From: Polydactylus sextarius
Taxonomy: Eukaryota > Chordata > Actinopteri > Polynemidae
Assembly: GCA_016801845.1 (NCBI GenBank)
Contig: CM028907.1
Coordinates: forward strand, 24,735,950-24,799,949
DNA length: 64,000 nucleotides
Reading direction: 5' to 3'
Position 1 is the stretch's first letter. Every line of letters begins with the position of its first letter. Made by a program: the position numbers and the translations under genes. Shown here in pieces: positions 30,100 to 42,300 of the stretch. Below the pieces are notes generated by a model that ran no database searches, was not told the DNA's origin, and saw nothing but the letters and a program-made list of their open reading frames with translations.

Positions 30100-31960
30100 G
30101 ACCCTGAACTCAGATCGATGGGCACGGTCCAACTACTGGAGAACAGCATGACCCCAGGACAAGTAGCTGGATGAGGGTTAAGGGTGAAGGTTTCTGTGAC
30201 CATGTAGTAGTAGCTGTCAATGTCCAGCACCTGTCAGACTCTCCTGTGCAGACCGCCACAACACAACTCATGCCCACAACATGCAGGGTTGGTACACTGC
30301 AGGCATACCTTCCAGATCCCACAGGGCATCCAAAATAGCAGCCACTGCACAAAGAGTCTGTCAGGTGTTGGAGTTTAATGGTATAATGCAGCTGATCATG
30401 GGAATGATACCACAACTCAAGGCTGTCATTCAACTCCAGCAGGGGGGTGATACCGCAACTCAAGGCTGTCGTTCAGCTCCAGTTGTCCTTTGGTACCCAC
30501 CCTAAAAAGTACTTCAGCCACCCACTTCTGGTCTAGTTGTGGCATGCTCTGTGCAATGGGAGATCCACTGATTCTGGCTAAGTTGAGAAAATGGGTTTAA
30601 GAAACAGAGACAGCTTTGAGTGATAAAGGTATGTGTATATTTTTCATGGCATCTTACCATGGTCTGTGTCGCTAGGGGGACAGGCTGACAACATTTGGAG
30701 ATCGTGAGGGTTGAGGAACAGAGGGTGGATGTGAGACTGTGGTTGGACTTGGGATGGCTTCTCCTTGTGGAACCCGTGGAGTCTATAAATTAAATAATGT
30801 TAATGTATAGAGTTTTAATGAAATAAATTTGTACTATTATGTCATTTCATTTCAATTTACATGTAATTCATTTTCAGTTACATAAAGTGATATTATTTTT
30901 ACCTGAAAGATTTTCCTCTGCACAGTCAAATTTGGTTTTGCTGCGACCAAGTGTGAGCCCCCAAATCTTGACTTATCAAACTGTTAACAGGTGGGTCATA
31001 GTCAGTGAAACATATGGCTCTAAAACCTGCAATAATACAGTAGAAATATATATATAAGTATGCATGTATGGTCTGCTAACCATCAACAACGTCAGTCTGG
31101 GTCTTTTGGAAAAACTGGACAGCTCACTGCTTCTAGAGGTCAGGGTGTTGGGACTGAATCAGGAGGCCTGGGCAATTCACTGCTCCTTGAGGTGGAGGGT
31201 GCACTTTGGGAAGGGACAACATCGTCCTAGGATGGTGGCTAGGATTGGTCCTGTTCACTTCACCTGGTGGATGACCCTGCAATACATGCATGTAAGATAT
31301 ACCAGACAAATAATATTTACATGCAGACTAATATATTCTGAATTCTGTCTATTTGTCTAAATAATGTAGGAAAATTGAAGGCACCTTGTGACATCTACAT
31401 GAACATGACGAAGTGCGAACTGTATTCCAAAGAGTGCTCTGACCCTTTGTCTGAAGAGGGCACTTTCTGGGCACATCTGTAACCGTAAAAAAAATTTATG
31501 ACTAGATTGTGTGCACGATCTCAAAGCAGCCACAACTCAGTAAATATATATTACATTAAGTACATGGAATATCACAAACAGTTCAATTATGAATTATAAT
31601 GAAGCCGAATCACGTACCCTCTGGTACATCTCGTGCCATCACTTTTGTCAGGGAGCCGGTCTATTTCCCTCCCTGGATGGCCACACTCTGAGCTTGGCAA
31701 GCTTTTTAACAAGTGCCAGCCATTCTTTGTTACACATGGCTTTGTGTGACGGTTTTTGTGAAGCCATGTGTGTCTGCTGACAGGATACAGGGTATGCTAG
31801 GTTATTTGTCATAATAATGTAATAAACATCAGAAACAATCAACCCAATCCTTATTCTTCTCATGACCACAACAGCCGTCATCTCTCCCCTCCCACCTTGG
31901 AAAGCAGTTTCTGCCACACCACCTGATACCCACAGTGGTGTGGGAAATCTCAAAAACTAT
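30100..31960. other. Gene-poor segment, probably upstream remains of the DUF6729-like relic
   Basis: No exon was identified with confidence. An imperfect tandem duplication lies at about 30390-30480, where 'accacaactcaaggctgtcattcaactccag' is repeated as 'accgcaactcaaggctgtcgttcagctccag'. Short open frames on both strands show no recognised motifs. Confidence 0.35.
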
Positions 31961-32034
31961 AGACTACACAAAAATTGTGGGGCAATGTCAGGGAAACACA
32001 TTTAACCCTGATATTAATATATTAATATACATAT

Positions 32035-33440
32035 TTAATATTGGATAGCAAAGTCACTGAAGCTTCTGGAATCACCAGGATGTACAGAGGGAAGATTTCG
32101 GATGGCTGTAATCTCCCTCAAGATAAGCTGCTGTGGCTGACCATATTTCTGCTGCAAGACTAGCATAGCTCTCATGTAAGGTTCGAGACAGGCTGGTGAC
32201 AGGCATGTTTGAGCATGAACCGCCTTTTTAAGGTCATGCCACAGCATCTCAATAAGATTCACGTCAGGACTTTGACTAGGCCACTCCAAAGTCTTCATTT
32301 TGTTTTTCTTCAGTCATTAAGAAGTGGACTTGCTGGTGTTTTTTGGATCATTGTCCTGCTGCAGAACCCAAGTTCGTTTCAGCTTGTCACGAACAGATGG
32401 CCGGACATTCTCCTTCAGGATTCTTTGGTAGACAGCAGAATTCATGGTTTCATTTATTACAGCAAGTCTTCCAGGTCCTGAAGCAGCAAAACAGCCCCAG
32501 ACCATCACACTACCACCACCATATTTTACTGTTGGTATGATGTTCTTTTTCTGAAAGGCGGTGTTACTTTTACACCAGATGTAATGGGACACACACCTTC
32601 CAAAAAGTTCATATTTTGTCTCGTCAGACCACCAGTCTTTTCACCAGTATTTTCCCAAAGGTCTTGGGGATCATCAAGATGTTTTCTGGCAAAATTGAGA
32701 TGAGCTTTAATGTTCTTTTTGTTCAGCAGTGGTTTTCGTCTTGGAACTCTGCCATGCAGGCCATTTTTGCCCAGTGTCTTTCTTATGGTGGAGTCATGAA
32801 CATTGACCTTAAATGAGGCAAGTGAGGCCTGCAGTTCTTTGGATGTTGTTGTGGGGTCTTTTGTGTCCTCTTGGATTAGTCGTCGCTGCACTCTTGGGGT
32901 AATTTTGGTTGGCCGGCCACTCCTGAGAAGGTTCACCACTGTTCCATTTTTTTTGCCATTTGTGGATAATGGCTCTCACCATGGTATGCTCCAGAGTCCC
33001 AAAGCTTTAGAAATGGCTTTATAACCTTTTCAAGACTGATAGATCTCAATCTCAATCTGTTATTTCTTTCTCACTTGTGCATGATGTCTAGATTTTGGGG
33101 ATCTTTTGGTCTATTTCACTTTGTCAGGCAGGTCCTATTTAAGTGATTTCTTGATTGAGAACAGATGTGGCAGTAATCAGGCCGGGTTTGGCTAGAGAAA
33201 TTGAACTCAGGTGTGATAAACCAGTTAAGTTATGTTTTAACAGGGGGGGCAATAACTTTTTCACATGGCCATGCAGGTTTGGATTTTTGTTCTCTCTTAA
33301 TAATAAAAAACCTTTATTTAAAAACTGCATTTTGTGTTTACTTGTGTTGTCTGTTGATGATCTGGAACATTTAAGTGTGACAAACATGCAAAAAAAATAA
33401 CAAATCAGGAAGGGGGCAAACATTTTTTCACCACTGTATA
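32035..33440 (-). mobile_element. Tc1/mariner-like DNA transposon, transposase broken
   Basis: Minus-strand frames together cover most of a Tc1-like transposase: SGRPTKITPRVQRR and HDSTIRKTLGKNGLHGR (32526-32939), GGGSVMVWGCFAASGPG and WVLQQDNDPKNTSK (32317-32592), and LEWPSQSPDVNLIEMLWHDL (32035-32298), which hold the DDE catalytic region. The frames shift between blocks and stops interrupt the helix-turn-helix part (33000-33110), so it is dead. The right end, near 33370-33440, includes the typical 'gggggcaaacattttttca' terminal sequence. A left end was not found. Confidence 0.9.
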
Positions 33441-33462
33441 TGGTTTGAAATCAGGCGACAGC

Positions 33463-33670
33463 AGCATGTTGGTTAGCATTGCCTCACAGCTGGGTCACAC
33501 GGGGTCTTTCTGTGTGAAATTTATATATTCTCCCTGTGTCTGCATGGGTTTTCTCCAGGTGCTCTCACTGTCCAAACAATGGTTAACTGATCACCCTAAA
33601 TTGCCTGTAGGTAATGAAGGTGAATAGTCATCTGTCTATATGTGTTGGCCCTGTGACAAGCTGGCAAATC
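33463..33670 (+). repeat. SINE-like repeat copy
   Basis: Shares 'ggttagcattgcctcacagc', 'tctttctgtgtg', 'ttctccctgtgtctgcatgg' and 'cctgtaggtaatga' with the copy at 49.6 kb; both match a common fish interspersed family. Diverged. Confidence 0.6.
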
Positions 33671-34785
33671 CTACAGGATGTACGCTGTGATGAAATGTTG
33701 CATACACACAGCAATGGCAATGATCCCTGTAGACGTAAAGTCCAAGAGATCACCAAAAAATAAAAAATCATCCACCAAGAGCTGCTTTTTGCATTTTTTG
33801 TGTGTGTGTTTTCTCCAATCTCCTCTGCACCTGCTGAGTCTGTTCACCAAAAGTCACTAGAAGGTTTAGGTTTTATGTTTACCAGAAAGATATTGGTTTT
33901 GTTTGTAGATTTGTGGGTGGACACATCAAAACCAAATGACTTAAATTAAGTGAACCTAATTTTTTTCTGAAGCAAAAGTCACAGTGTCTGCATTAATCAT
34001 CATGCAGCTCTCAATCTCTTGTTAGGTATACAGTGTACAGGATTAGTGCATTATGTGTTAGTGAAATCTTTTTCTGCTCATCACATGGCATGGCTGTTTG
34101 GGCGTACACAACTGTTGCTGTGACCATCCATTTGTCTTCCCTGCATTCTACAGAAGTTCATAAACTACATTGCCACTGGCCAAATAAGTGTGACCTGCTA
34201 ACAAGTTTACAATACCAAAGCAAAGGAAAGAGAATGTGCACCAATGCATCATATTAATATCACTGCAGTAGCATCTTACAGGTGAAATACACACAATAAC
34301 AATAACAAATAGCAATATTAAATGACAATAACAGAATTTCTTATAGATTTTATCAATGTATTTTTATGAGTTTTGGAAGAAAAAACAGTCAAGATATTAC
34401 CATCATAAGCATGACATGCATTGCCATGTGATAGTTTTAAAGGTTTAGCCAGTACAATAATCAATAGAATATATACAGTACTAAACACTAGCGGTCTACC
34501 TGACAAAAATGCTCTCTGATATACTATAGCACACTGGCAAGCAATGCAAAATTACAGCCAAATAGTCCTATAAGCATATACACACAGTTCTGCCACTCAG
34601 GACAGCACGCTCACTTATTCAGGTATAAATGTAATGGGCCCATCAAACAATTGCACCTCCACAGGCGCATTTGCACTCAGTTCCCTGGGGTCAGGATTAG
34701 CATCCAATGGTGTAGTTCCATATTTGACCTTTATGAGTAACTCCCTATGGGCTCATTTGTATCACCCACTCATTTGTATGACACA

Positions 34786-34786
34786 T

Positions 34787-34834
<48 letters not shown>
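34786..34834. repeat. (CA)n microsatellite
   Basis: A CA dinucleotide run of about 48 nt in intergenic DNA. Confidence 0.97.
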
Positions 34835-34839
<5 letters not shown>

Positions 34840-35278
34840 ATCTACCTCAGTGCAACATGGATTGAAAAAACATTTTCCCTCCATGGATCAAAAAGGTATT
34901 TCTGGCTAAGCATTGCATTAAAACCCTGAATAAAAACTGAATAAAACATTACAAAGTCGGTTTAATTTGCTTAATTGTTATTTGTCAGGAATCAATTACT
35001 CAGAAAAAATGTTGCTGCAGTTTTAATTAATTAATCAAATTAATCACAATAAATTAGATTGCTGTTGACACCTGGAACCGTGATTCTATAGCAGCCCCTC
35101 TACAGCAGACTGGTGAGCTCTAATGGAGGATTTTACAAGGTGCCATTGCTTCCAATGCTTTTATTTCTGTTGTTAAAGGTGCCAATGGTTAGAGGCGAAA
35201 AAACACAAAAACAAATTACATGTTACAATCTTCTCCCAAAAAGAATCTAAACACTGGGTCATCGAACGTGACGAGGTC

Positions 35279-35319
35279 AGTTTCAGGTTGGATATGCATT
35301 GAATATCCAACCTGAAACT
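35279..35319. repeat. Perfect short hairpin
   Basis: 17-nt arms 35279-35295 and 35303-35319 with a 7-nt loop, all pairs Watson-Crick. It stands alone, with no transposon ends recognised next to it. Confidence 0.85.
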
Positions 35320-35474
35320 AACTTCAACACATTTGCATAGTGAGTGAAGGCAGAGTGAAAGCTGTTATGCGGATACAAAAGTGTTGTCCTGTGAGTCCTA
35401 TCTTCTTCTTCAGTCACTCTCCTCTGTAGGGGCATGGCTCCAGCACTGGCCAGCAGAGCACAGCTATATCCTAT

Positions 35475-36260
35475 CTATATTTCCTTCCAAAAGTATTCAC
35501 CGCCCTTGGCATTCTCTCTATTTTGTTGCCTTACAACTTGGAATTTAAAAGGAATTTTGGAGGGTCGTTTGTATCTTTAAATGTACACAACAATACAACT
35601 ACTGCTCCAGCTCCATCAAGTTGAACGGGCACCACTTGTGTACAGCAATCTTTAAATCATACCAGAGGGTCTCAGTTGGACTGAGGTCTAGGCTTTAAGT
35701 GGGCCATTAAAGATATTTAACTGACATTTAACACTTGCTTTAGCAGTGTGTCCTGCTGGAATGTGAACTTCTATCCCTGTCCCCCATCTCTGGAAGACTC
35801 AAACAGATTTCCCAGCCCTTGGTGATTAAAACATCGACACAGCACGATGCTGCCCCCCACCATGTTTTGCTGTGAGGATGGTGTTCTCACCGTGTGTCTC
35901 AATTTTCATACTTCCGTCTTTACACTTACTTACAATTTTCACCCTCAATGAATGCCATCTTGGCTACATAGCAGAAGGGGAGGGACAGTAGCAGCAGGGG
36001 GCCAACACAAGCAAAACACCTTACCAGTAAGGCTTTCGTTCTTGACTAGAGTAGAAAGCAAGCCAGCAGATATCTTGGTTGGCGTCAATTACGAATTGAG
36101 ACACACTAGAGGTGGTTTGCACCAGACATAGCGTTGTCTTTGATGACCAAAAAGTTAAATTTTAGTCTCATCTGACAAAAGCACTGTTCCCACATGTCCT
36201 GATATGCTTTTGGCAAATTCCAAACAGTCTGCCTTAATTTATTTATTAATGATGCAGTGC
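35475..36260 (-). mobile_element. Second Tc1-like fragment, interrupted by a MITE
   Basis: The left part begins 'ttccttccaaaagtattcac' and continues with phrases such as 'ctcagttggactgaggtcta' and 'ccccaccatgttttgctgtga', typical of the reverse strand of another fish Tc1 family. The match resumes after 36106 ('ggtggtttgcaccagacatagcg'). The intervening 35893-36105 is a MITE. Confidence 0.65.
35893..36105. mobile_element. MITE with perfect 12-bp terminal inverted repeats
   Basis: Starts TGTGTCTCAATT and ends with its exact reverse complement, AATTGAGACACA. It interrupts the Tc1-like fragment, so it is the younger insertion. Total length is 213 bp with no coding potential. No clear target-site duplication was found. 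Confidence 0.75.
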
Positions 36261-36716
36261 TAAACACAACAAATTGCTTTCCCTCTATAGCAGGGGTGTC
36301 AAACTAAATTACACAGTGGGCCAAAATTTATAACTTGGACAAAGTTGAAGGCCACCTTGATATTTATTGAAATATGGAATGGAAACAAACTTAGGTTTTA
36401 TTTGAACATTTAATCTGAAAGAAGCAACACTTTAAACTCGACTATATGTAACTTCACCCCAAACACATGTAAAATCACAACAATAACAACAACTATAACA
36501 AGCAGTGTTTACAGACCCTTATGCCTACACTACCATGGAGGGCATAAACTGCGGAGAACATACACTTAACTTGAAATAAATTTGATGAATTCCCTAGGAG
36601 TGAGATCCAACACAGGGAGAGCTACTAAAATTCATCAGGGCGCCATTTCAACATAGTACAAGGTAGCCAAAATTCCTTTGGAACATGTCTTTATATCAAT
36701 ATATTACATATTATTA

Positions 36717-36898
36717 ACACTCATCTGTTCTCTCTCGCAGTTGTCTCGCAGTCCTGTTAAAAGGGAGTTTTTCCTCTCCATTGTTGCCAAGCGCCAAGGT
36801 GCTCATTGTGGAAATGTTGGGTTTCTCTATGTAAAGTGCCTTGAGATAAATGTTTTTATCATCTGGTGCTATATAAATCAAACTGAATTGAATTGAAT
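36717..36898 (+). mobile_element. LINE (L2-like) 3' tail
   Basis: 'gttaaaagggagtttttcct', 'gtaaagtgccttgagataaa' and 'gctatataaatcaaactgaa' are the standard 3'-UTR words of fish L2-like LINEs. A second tail lies at 45125-45295. Confidence 0.75.
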
Positions 36899-37261
36899 AA
36901 CATCAGCACTATCATGGCATCATGTATGCCAAATTTGACATGAATTTGATGATCCCTTAAGGAGAAATTGATTACATGCCCAAATGCAAATGCTTCACTT
37001 CCTGTTGGGCATGGCTAGAGCCATGCAGCACAAAAGTTGTTTGTCTTGATGAGCTCTACACACATACCAAATTTTGTGTGTGTATCTGAAATGACAAGTC
37101 ATTCATAGCACTGTGACGTTATGTAATATTTCCTGTTATCTGGCGAGCTATTAAAGTTCATTGTGGCGCCATTTCGACATAGTACAAGATAGCCAAAATC
37201 CCCTTGCAATTTCACATCAGCAATATCTCGACATCATGTACGCCAAATTAGACAAGTATAG

Positions 37262-38567
37262 AGACAAGTCCATTGTCTGAGGCCATAAGAAGGTTGTTGG
37301 TAAGTTTCACTAATGCTGTTTCTGTACTATGATTAGCTCTAAACCCTGACTGGAAATTTCTTAAACAGACTATTTCCATTTAAGTAATCACAGAGTTGTG
37401 CAGAAACAACTTTCTCAAAGATTTTGGACATAAAAGGGAGATTTGATATGGGTCTATAATTAGCTAGATCACCTGGGTCCAGAGTAGGTTTTTGATTTGA
37501 TTACCACAGGTTTAAAAGCCTGTGGTACATAGCCTTTTACTAGAGATAAACTGATCAGACCCAAGATAGAGGTGTCAATTAAAGGTAGGACGTCTTTAAA
37601 CAGCCTGGTTGGAATAGGGTCTAAGAGACCAGCTGTTGGGCTGGATGAAGAAACTGTTGTAGTCAGTTCAGAGAGATCTATGGGAGAAAAACTATCCAGA
37701 TAAAAATCAGCTGTTACTGCTGATTCCAAGCCTGCTGCACTGGACAAAATATCAGTGCCAATACCAAGTGGGAAGGAAGTAACCATTTTTTTTCTCTCAA
37801 TTTTATTTGTAAAACTGTTGATAAAGTTATTACTGCTAAAGTTTATTGGAATAGACAGCTCTACAGAGCGGTGACTTTCTGTCAGCCTGGCTACAGTGCT
37901 GAAAAGGAACCTGGGGTTGTTCTTGTTTTCCTCAATTAAAGAATAGTAAGAGGCTCTGGCCTTTCTGGGGGCTCTCTTATATTCTATGAAACAATTTCTC
38001 CACACTATGTAAAATGAATGCCACTCCTCTCTAGAATCTGTGACTGTTGCTTTAAAGCCTGTGTATGTGAGTTTAACCAAGGAATTCTCCTCCTCTGATT
38101 CACTACCTTCCTTCTCAGTGGGGCAACAGCATCAAGTGTTGAACGTAGGCAAGATGCAACGCTGTCAAAACCATGATCAACCTGTGCAGCAGTACATTTA
38201 AGATAGTCATCTTCTATTGTATTCGTAGATATAGCACTTGGGTGAATAACTGCTCTTTAAATGTAGCCACAGCATCGTCAGACAGACACCTACTGTAGAG
38301 TGACTGCTTCTCATAAGCTGTATACTCTAACACTATAAACTCAGACGTTGTGAAGAAATCTCTTCTCTCTCAGAGAGAAGAGGATTATGAGGTAATGTTG
38401 TTACACTGTCAACACCAATACCATAGGTGAGAACAAGGTCAAGGGTGTGGTTGAAACAGTGAGTAGGCTTGTTTATGTGCTGAGAAAAGCCCATTGAATC
38501 TAACAATATGTTAAACACAGACCTGAGGCTGTCGCTATCAACATCTACATGAATGTTAAACTCACCT
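37262..38567 (-). mobile_element. L2-like LINE ORF2 fragment (endonuclease end plus start of reverse transcriptase)
   Basis: On the minus strand: GEFNIHVDVDSDSLRSVF and MGFSQHINKPTHCFNHTLDL (endonuclease C-terminus, 38330-38567), a linker frame at 37469-38080 with LLDPIPTRLFKDVLPLI, then in another frame DPGDLANYRPISNLPFMSKI (reverse-transcriptase block 1, near 37400-37470). Frameshifts and stops show it is inactive, and the rest of the reverse transcriptase is absent. Confidence 0.85.
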
Positions 38568-38745
38568 GGCTTTGCTGTGAACCCCCATGCCCTACATGGG
38601 GGGAAGCGGGTCGAAAGTCCAAGCTATGGGCTTTTAGAAATTAAGTGCCCATCCAAGGAGAGCTTTACAAGGTGTCCCTACCTTTCCAAGCAGATGGATA
38701 GCAGTGTGATGGTGAACACCCCCCTTCTCATGGTCTCCCGCAAGG
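38567..38745 (+). mobile_element. YqaJ-like nuclease domain fragment
   Basis: A plus-strand frame contains SYGLLEIKCPSKES, a YqaJ/lambda-exonuclease-like catalytic signature (the ExK motif) as found in repeated fish transposon-type proteins. It abuts the LINE fragment with no intervening sequence. Only about 60 residues survive. The family call rests on this short motif. Confidence 0.4.
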
Positions 38746-38999
38746 TTCGGCTCTAAACCGCTCTGCTTCAGCTTTTAACTGGTGGACCTGCGAGGAGAGA
38801 GAGAAAAGACTATTGGACAGTGTTGCGCACACACAGGCACATGTTGGGGTTTATGATATTTTTTTATTCATGCAGGGATTAATGTTGGGTATTATTATTA
38901 CCCAACATTATTATGAAGGAATAGAACCGTAGCCAAATTCCTTGTATGTGTTCACATACTTGGCCAATAAAGCTGATTCTGATTAATACTACCATAAGG

Positions 39000-40430
39000 T
39001 GCTTATGGACATAGTTGGAGTTCGGCATGCACTAAAGACACTCCACGCGGGCAGCTCGCCAGTTAGCTTGGTGTGTTAACTTTATAGATGGCAACATGCA
39101 TTGGTTTGTTGGAATATTATGCAGTCTGCAATAATGCTATATGGAACCACGACTGTTAACTTAAGTTCAGTTTTACAGATTGTATCTGCTGGGCAACTTG
39201 AACTACTTGATGTTATCTTGCTATCTTTACTTACCTTAGAGCAGGCTTATTAATCTTCAAGATGTTTAGCTGTGAGTGAGGTCTCCCACACTGCTTTATC
39301 CATTATCAGCATCTTTCCACTTGGGTTTTGGGCTTTGGAAAGCTTGGCTTCCTTTTTTTAGTTACAGTTGCTAAGCTAGGATTGGGCAAGGACCGTTTGA
39401 GGGCAAAGATTTGCAAAAGGTCAATTGCAACAACTGAGATTAAAGCCACGATTATCCACATGAAAGTGTTGCTTGCCTGCAGTCAGTCAGATAGGAGAAA
39501 CGGTAGTTTAAGACAAGAGAACAATAGCATATTAAATATTGCTCTTGATGATGTGTGTTCGCCATTACAGGGCATGTGCTCTTTCGCCCTACTTTAAACA
39601 TACTCTGGTTAAGGTTGAAGTACTGACTCAATTTTTTGACTCAAAATAAAAAAGTACATCCTCCAAAAATACCTAAAGTTTAAAAGCATAAAGTACCTTT
39701 GCAAAGGTCAAAACCACAATTTCACTGCAACACTGAAAGGATCCCATGTCAACTTCAACAACTATTCAGTGTAAACAAGCTTTGAACAAAGTTTATAATT
39801 TTGGAATCCAATTCATTTAGGAATCTCCCCTGGGCCAAAGCTAGTTTTCTGCCTGAAGTCTAACCTCCTCTTATTTGCAGAATGTGGTGGGAACACAGAT
39901 GACAGAAGCCCGTAATGTAATTTAACTATCTTTTTTCTTAATACTCCACTTTGCTCCGCTGTTTCTAATCAGCCATACACAATCTCTCTCTCTCTTGCAC
40001 GTACACACTCGCACTTGGCACCACTCCCTCACTCTATCTCGACCACTCATTCACCACATACACTGCTCCATGCAAAACCAGAGAGATGCCTCTTCTGTAA
40101 CAGCACATAATTAATGGGGAATAGGCAAAATGGTACAATAACATTGAATTTCGATGTTATTGGCACAAATATAAATACTCAAGAAAAGATAGCTCAAAAA
40201 TCTACTTAAATGCCCAATGTGTAAGATTTACCCCCATCTAGTGGTAAGGTTGTATACCGCAACCAACTGAATAGTATTCTTTAGCCTGTGTGCACATTTC
40301 CTTTTATGGTGGCCGAGAAGAAACAAGATGTCGTCCTCCTATTTAGGAAAAGCAACTCTGATATTTACTCAGTGTTTCCCTACCATACACCTTTGTGGAA
40401 TGTGAAAAACTAGTTTTGTTTTATTTAGTA
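39000..40430. other. Intergenic DNA, no feature recognised
   Basis: A LINE-tail-like phrase ('ttggccaataaagctgattctgatt') ends just before, near 38985. The rest shows no exon, RNA gene or structured repeat that I can support. Confidence 0.35.
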
Positions 40431-40434
40431 ATGT

Positions 40435-40690
40435 TTGTTGTAAATGAGGTTGTAAATGAGGCAGTGTGTGATGTGTATGCATAGTGAGTGAGAGGTAAAG
40501 CAAGAGTGAGCAAGTGGCAGGGTTACAAGTGTGTGAGTAGAAGGTGAATGAGCAAGTGTCAGAAACTAAAGGGAGTAACTCTTCAGGACACAGAGTGGCA
40601 GAGCAGTTTCACCTGCTGCTTACATAAGTAAGAGGGGGTTATCCCTGAAAAGAGAACTAGTTTTGGCCCAGAAATAAACTGATCCCCCTG
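40435..40690. repeat. Interspersed repeat (copy B of the 840-1270 repeat)
   Basis: Shares ordered blocks with the copy near 1 kb ('aggcagtgtgtgat', 'aactcttcaggac', 'cacctgctg', 'acataagtaagagg') but lacks the second arm of the 49-bp hairpin. Confidence 0.55.
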
Positions 40691-41124
40691 GTCCTTAACT
40701 ACAGTCTAGAATCTGAGCAGTGATAGAAGGATACCAAAGGATGTAAGCAGTGGTGTAGTGGAGGCTATACTAACTTATTTTTCAGTCAGTATTGCGTATA
40801 CCCACTTTTCAATCCCCTGTGATGCGTACCAGGTAAGATAAAGCGAGCGATTCAAACTAAAATTTCCTTTAATAATTACAAACATTCGCGCAAACAACAG
40901 CCATCAGCTCAGCTGATGTTAGCAATGCTACACCGGTGTTGTTAGCCAGCAGCTCTGTGAATATTAGTCCAGCGCCCATCATCTGTCCCCCATCTCCGTC
41001 GCAGAAGATACTGACAGTAAAGAAATGCTGCCTCTTCGTCTACAGCCAAAGATGCTGGTACATCAGATGAAGACGTCAACTACTGTGGGTGGGACTTTTA
41101 ATCAAACGACCACGGTCACAAGCC

Positions 41125-42164
41125 ATGTTTCCACCAAGTAAGATCCCAATAATGTTTAGGGACCGGGAACATTTCAGGAACGTACTCTCACTCACCTGGT
41201 TCTTGTACCATCTGTGTCTCCACCCCAATCACTTATGGGACAGGGGTGTGGGTGGGACCGACTCCACCGACCATCTGCTCTGCAACAGCTTCATCACGTT
41301 ATTACTAATAAACTACACACTGCAGTGTGCATGTGAGAAAGAGAGAGAGAGTGAAAGAACATAACCATCCGTTTGTTTTTTGTTGTGTTTCATGTTGGAC
41401 GCAGTCAACAAAGAAGTACCATTTTTAAAACCTAGCGGCAGAAGGTATCACTACATAGTTTCTTTAAATAGAATCGAAGAAATGAACAAAGCGACACAGT
41501 TGAAACCATCACATTTAATGATCAATGTGTAGTGGTCACTAAGAATCAACACTAACCGCTACAAATTAAATAATTTATTTTTTCCAACATAAAAAAGGTA
41601 TGGTTTGTTCTTTTGCACTCTCTCCCTCTTTCTTACATGCACACTGCAGTGTGTAGTTTATTAGTAATAACATGATGAAGCTGTTGCAGAGAAGATGGTC
41701 AGTAAAATCCATCCCACCCCCACCCGATCAAATAAGCACCATCTTTAAAACCCAACAGCAGAAGCGTATCAATAAATAGTTTCTATAAATAGGATCACAG
41801 TCAAAACCATCACAAAAGATCACATGGTTTATCAAATGATGAATGATCAATGTGTGGCAGACACCACAGTATCAACATAACGTTAAAAACAAAAGGACGG
41901 TTCCATTCTCTTGCTCTTTCTCCCTCTCTTGCACCCACACACACACCTGCACACACACACTCACAGACTGCAGTGTGTAGTTTATTAATAATAACGCAAT
42001 GAAGCGATCACGGAGAAGACAGTTGGTAAAGTCGTCCCACCCCCCGTGTCATCAGTGATCAGGTCTTACCCTCTGTGGAGACACAGACGCTACAAGGCCA
42101 AGTGAGAAGATTTTTCTGAAAAGTTCCCGGCCACTAATTTTTTGGAACTAATTTGTGGAAACAT
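41125..42164. mobile_element. Composite MITE-like element with terminal and internal inverted repeats
   Basis: Starts ATGTTTCCAC and ends GTGGAAACAT. Next inside, 'gggaccgggaacatttcag' at the left mirrors 'gaaaagttcccggcc' at the right. A 50-nt internal unit at 41280-41329 recurs inverted at 41640-41689 with 49 of 50 matches, and a third, diverged copy lies near 41965-42030. No transposase was seen. Confidence 0.65.
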
Positions 42165-42174
42165 ATGCTTTTTG

Positions 42175-42300
42175 CATAATGTAATAATTTACATTATGAT
42201 TTTATTACATCATGAGCCAGTTATTACATTATGAACTTTTATTACATTTAAGTTATTACATTATTAGCCATTTTTACATTATGATTTGAATTGATAATGA
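42175..42300. repeat. Degenerate 'attacattatg' tandem/inverted repeat
   Basis: The words TTACATTATG and CATAATGTAA alternate at irregular spacing directly after the composite element. It may be a separate fish repeat or the element's flank. Confidence 0.5.

Noticed and set aside
39328..39597. Plus-strand 89-codon open frame
   Set aside because: No motif, no supporting splice sites and no neighbours; consistent with chance.
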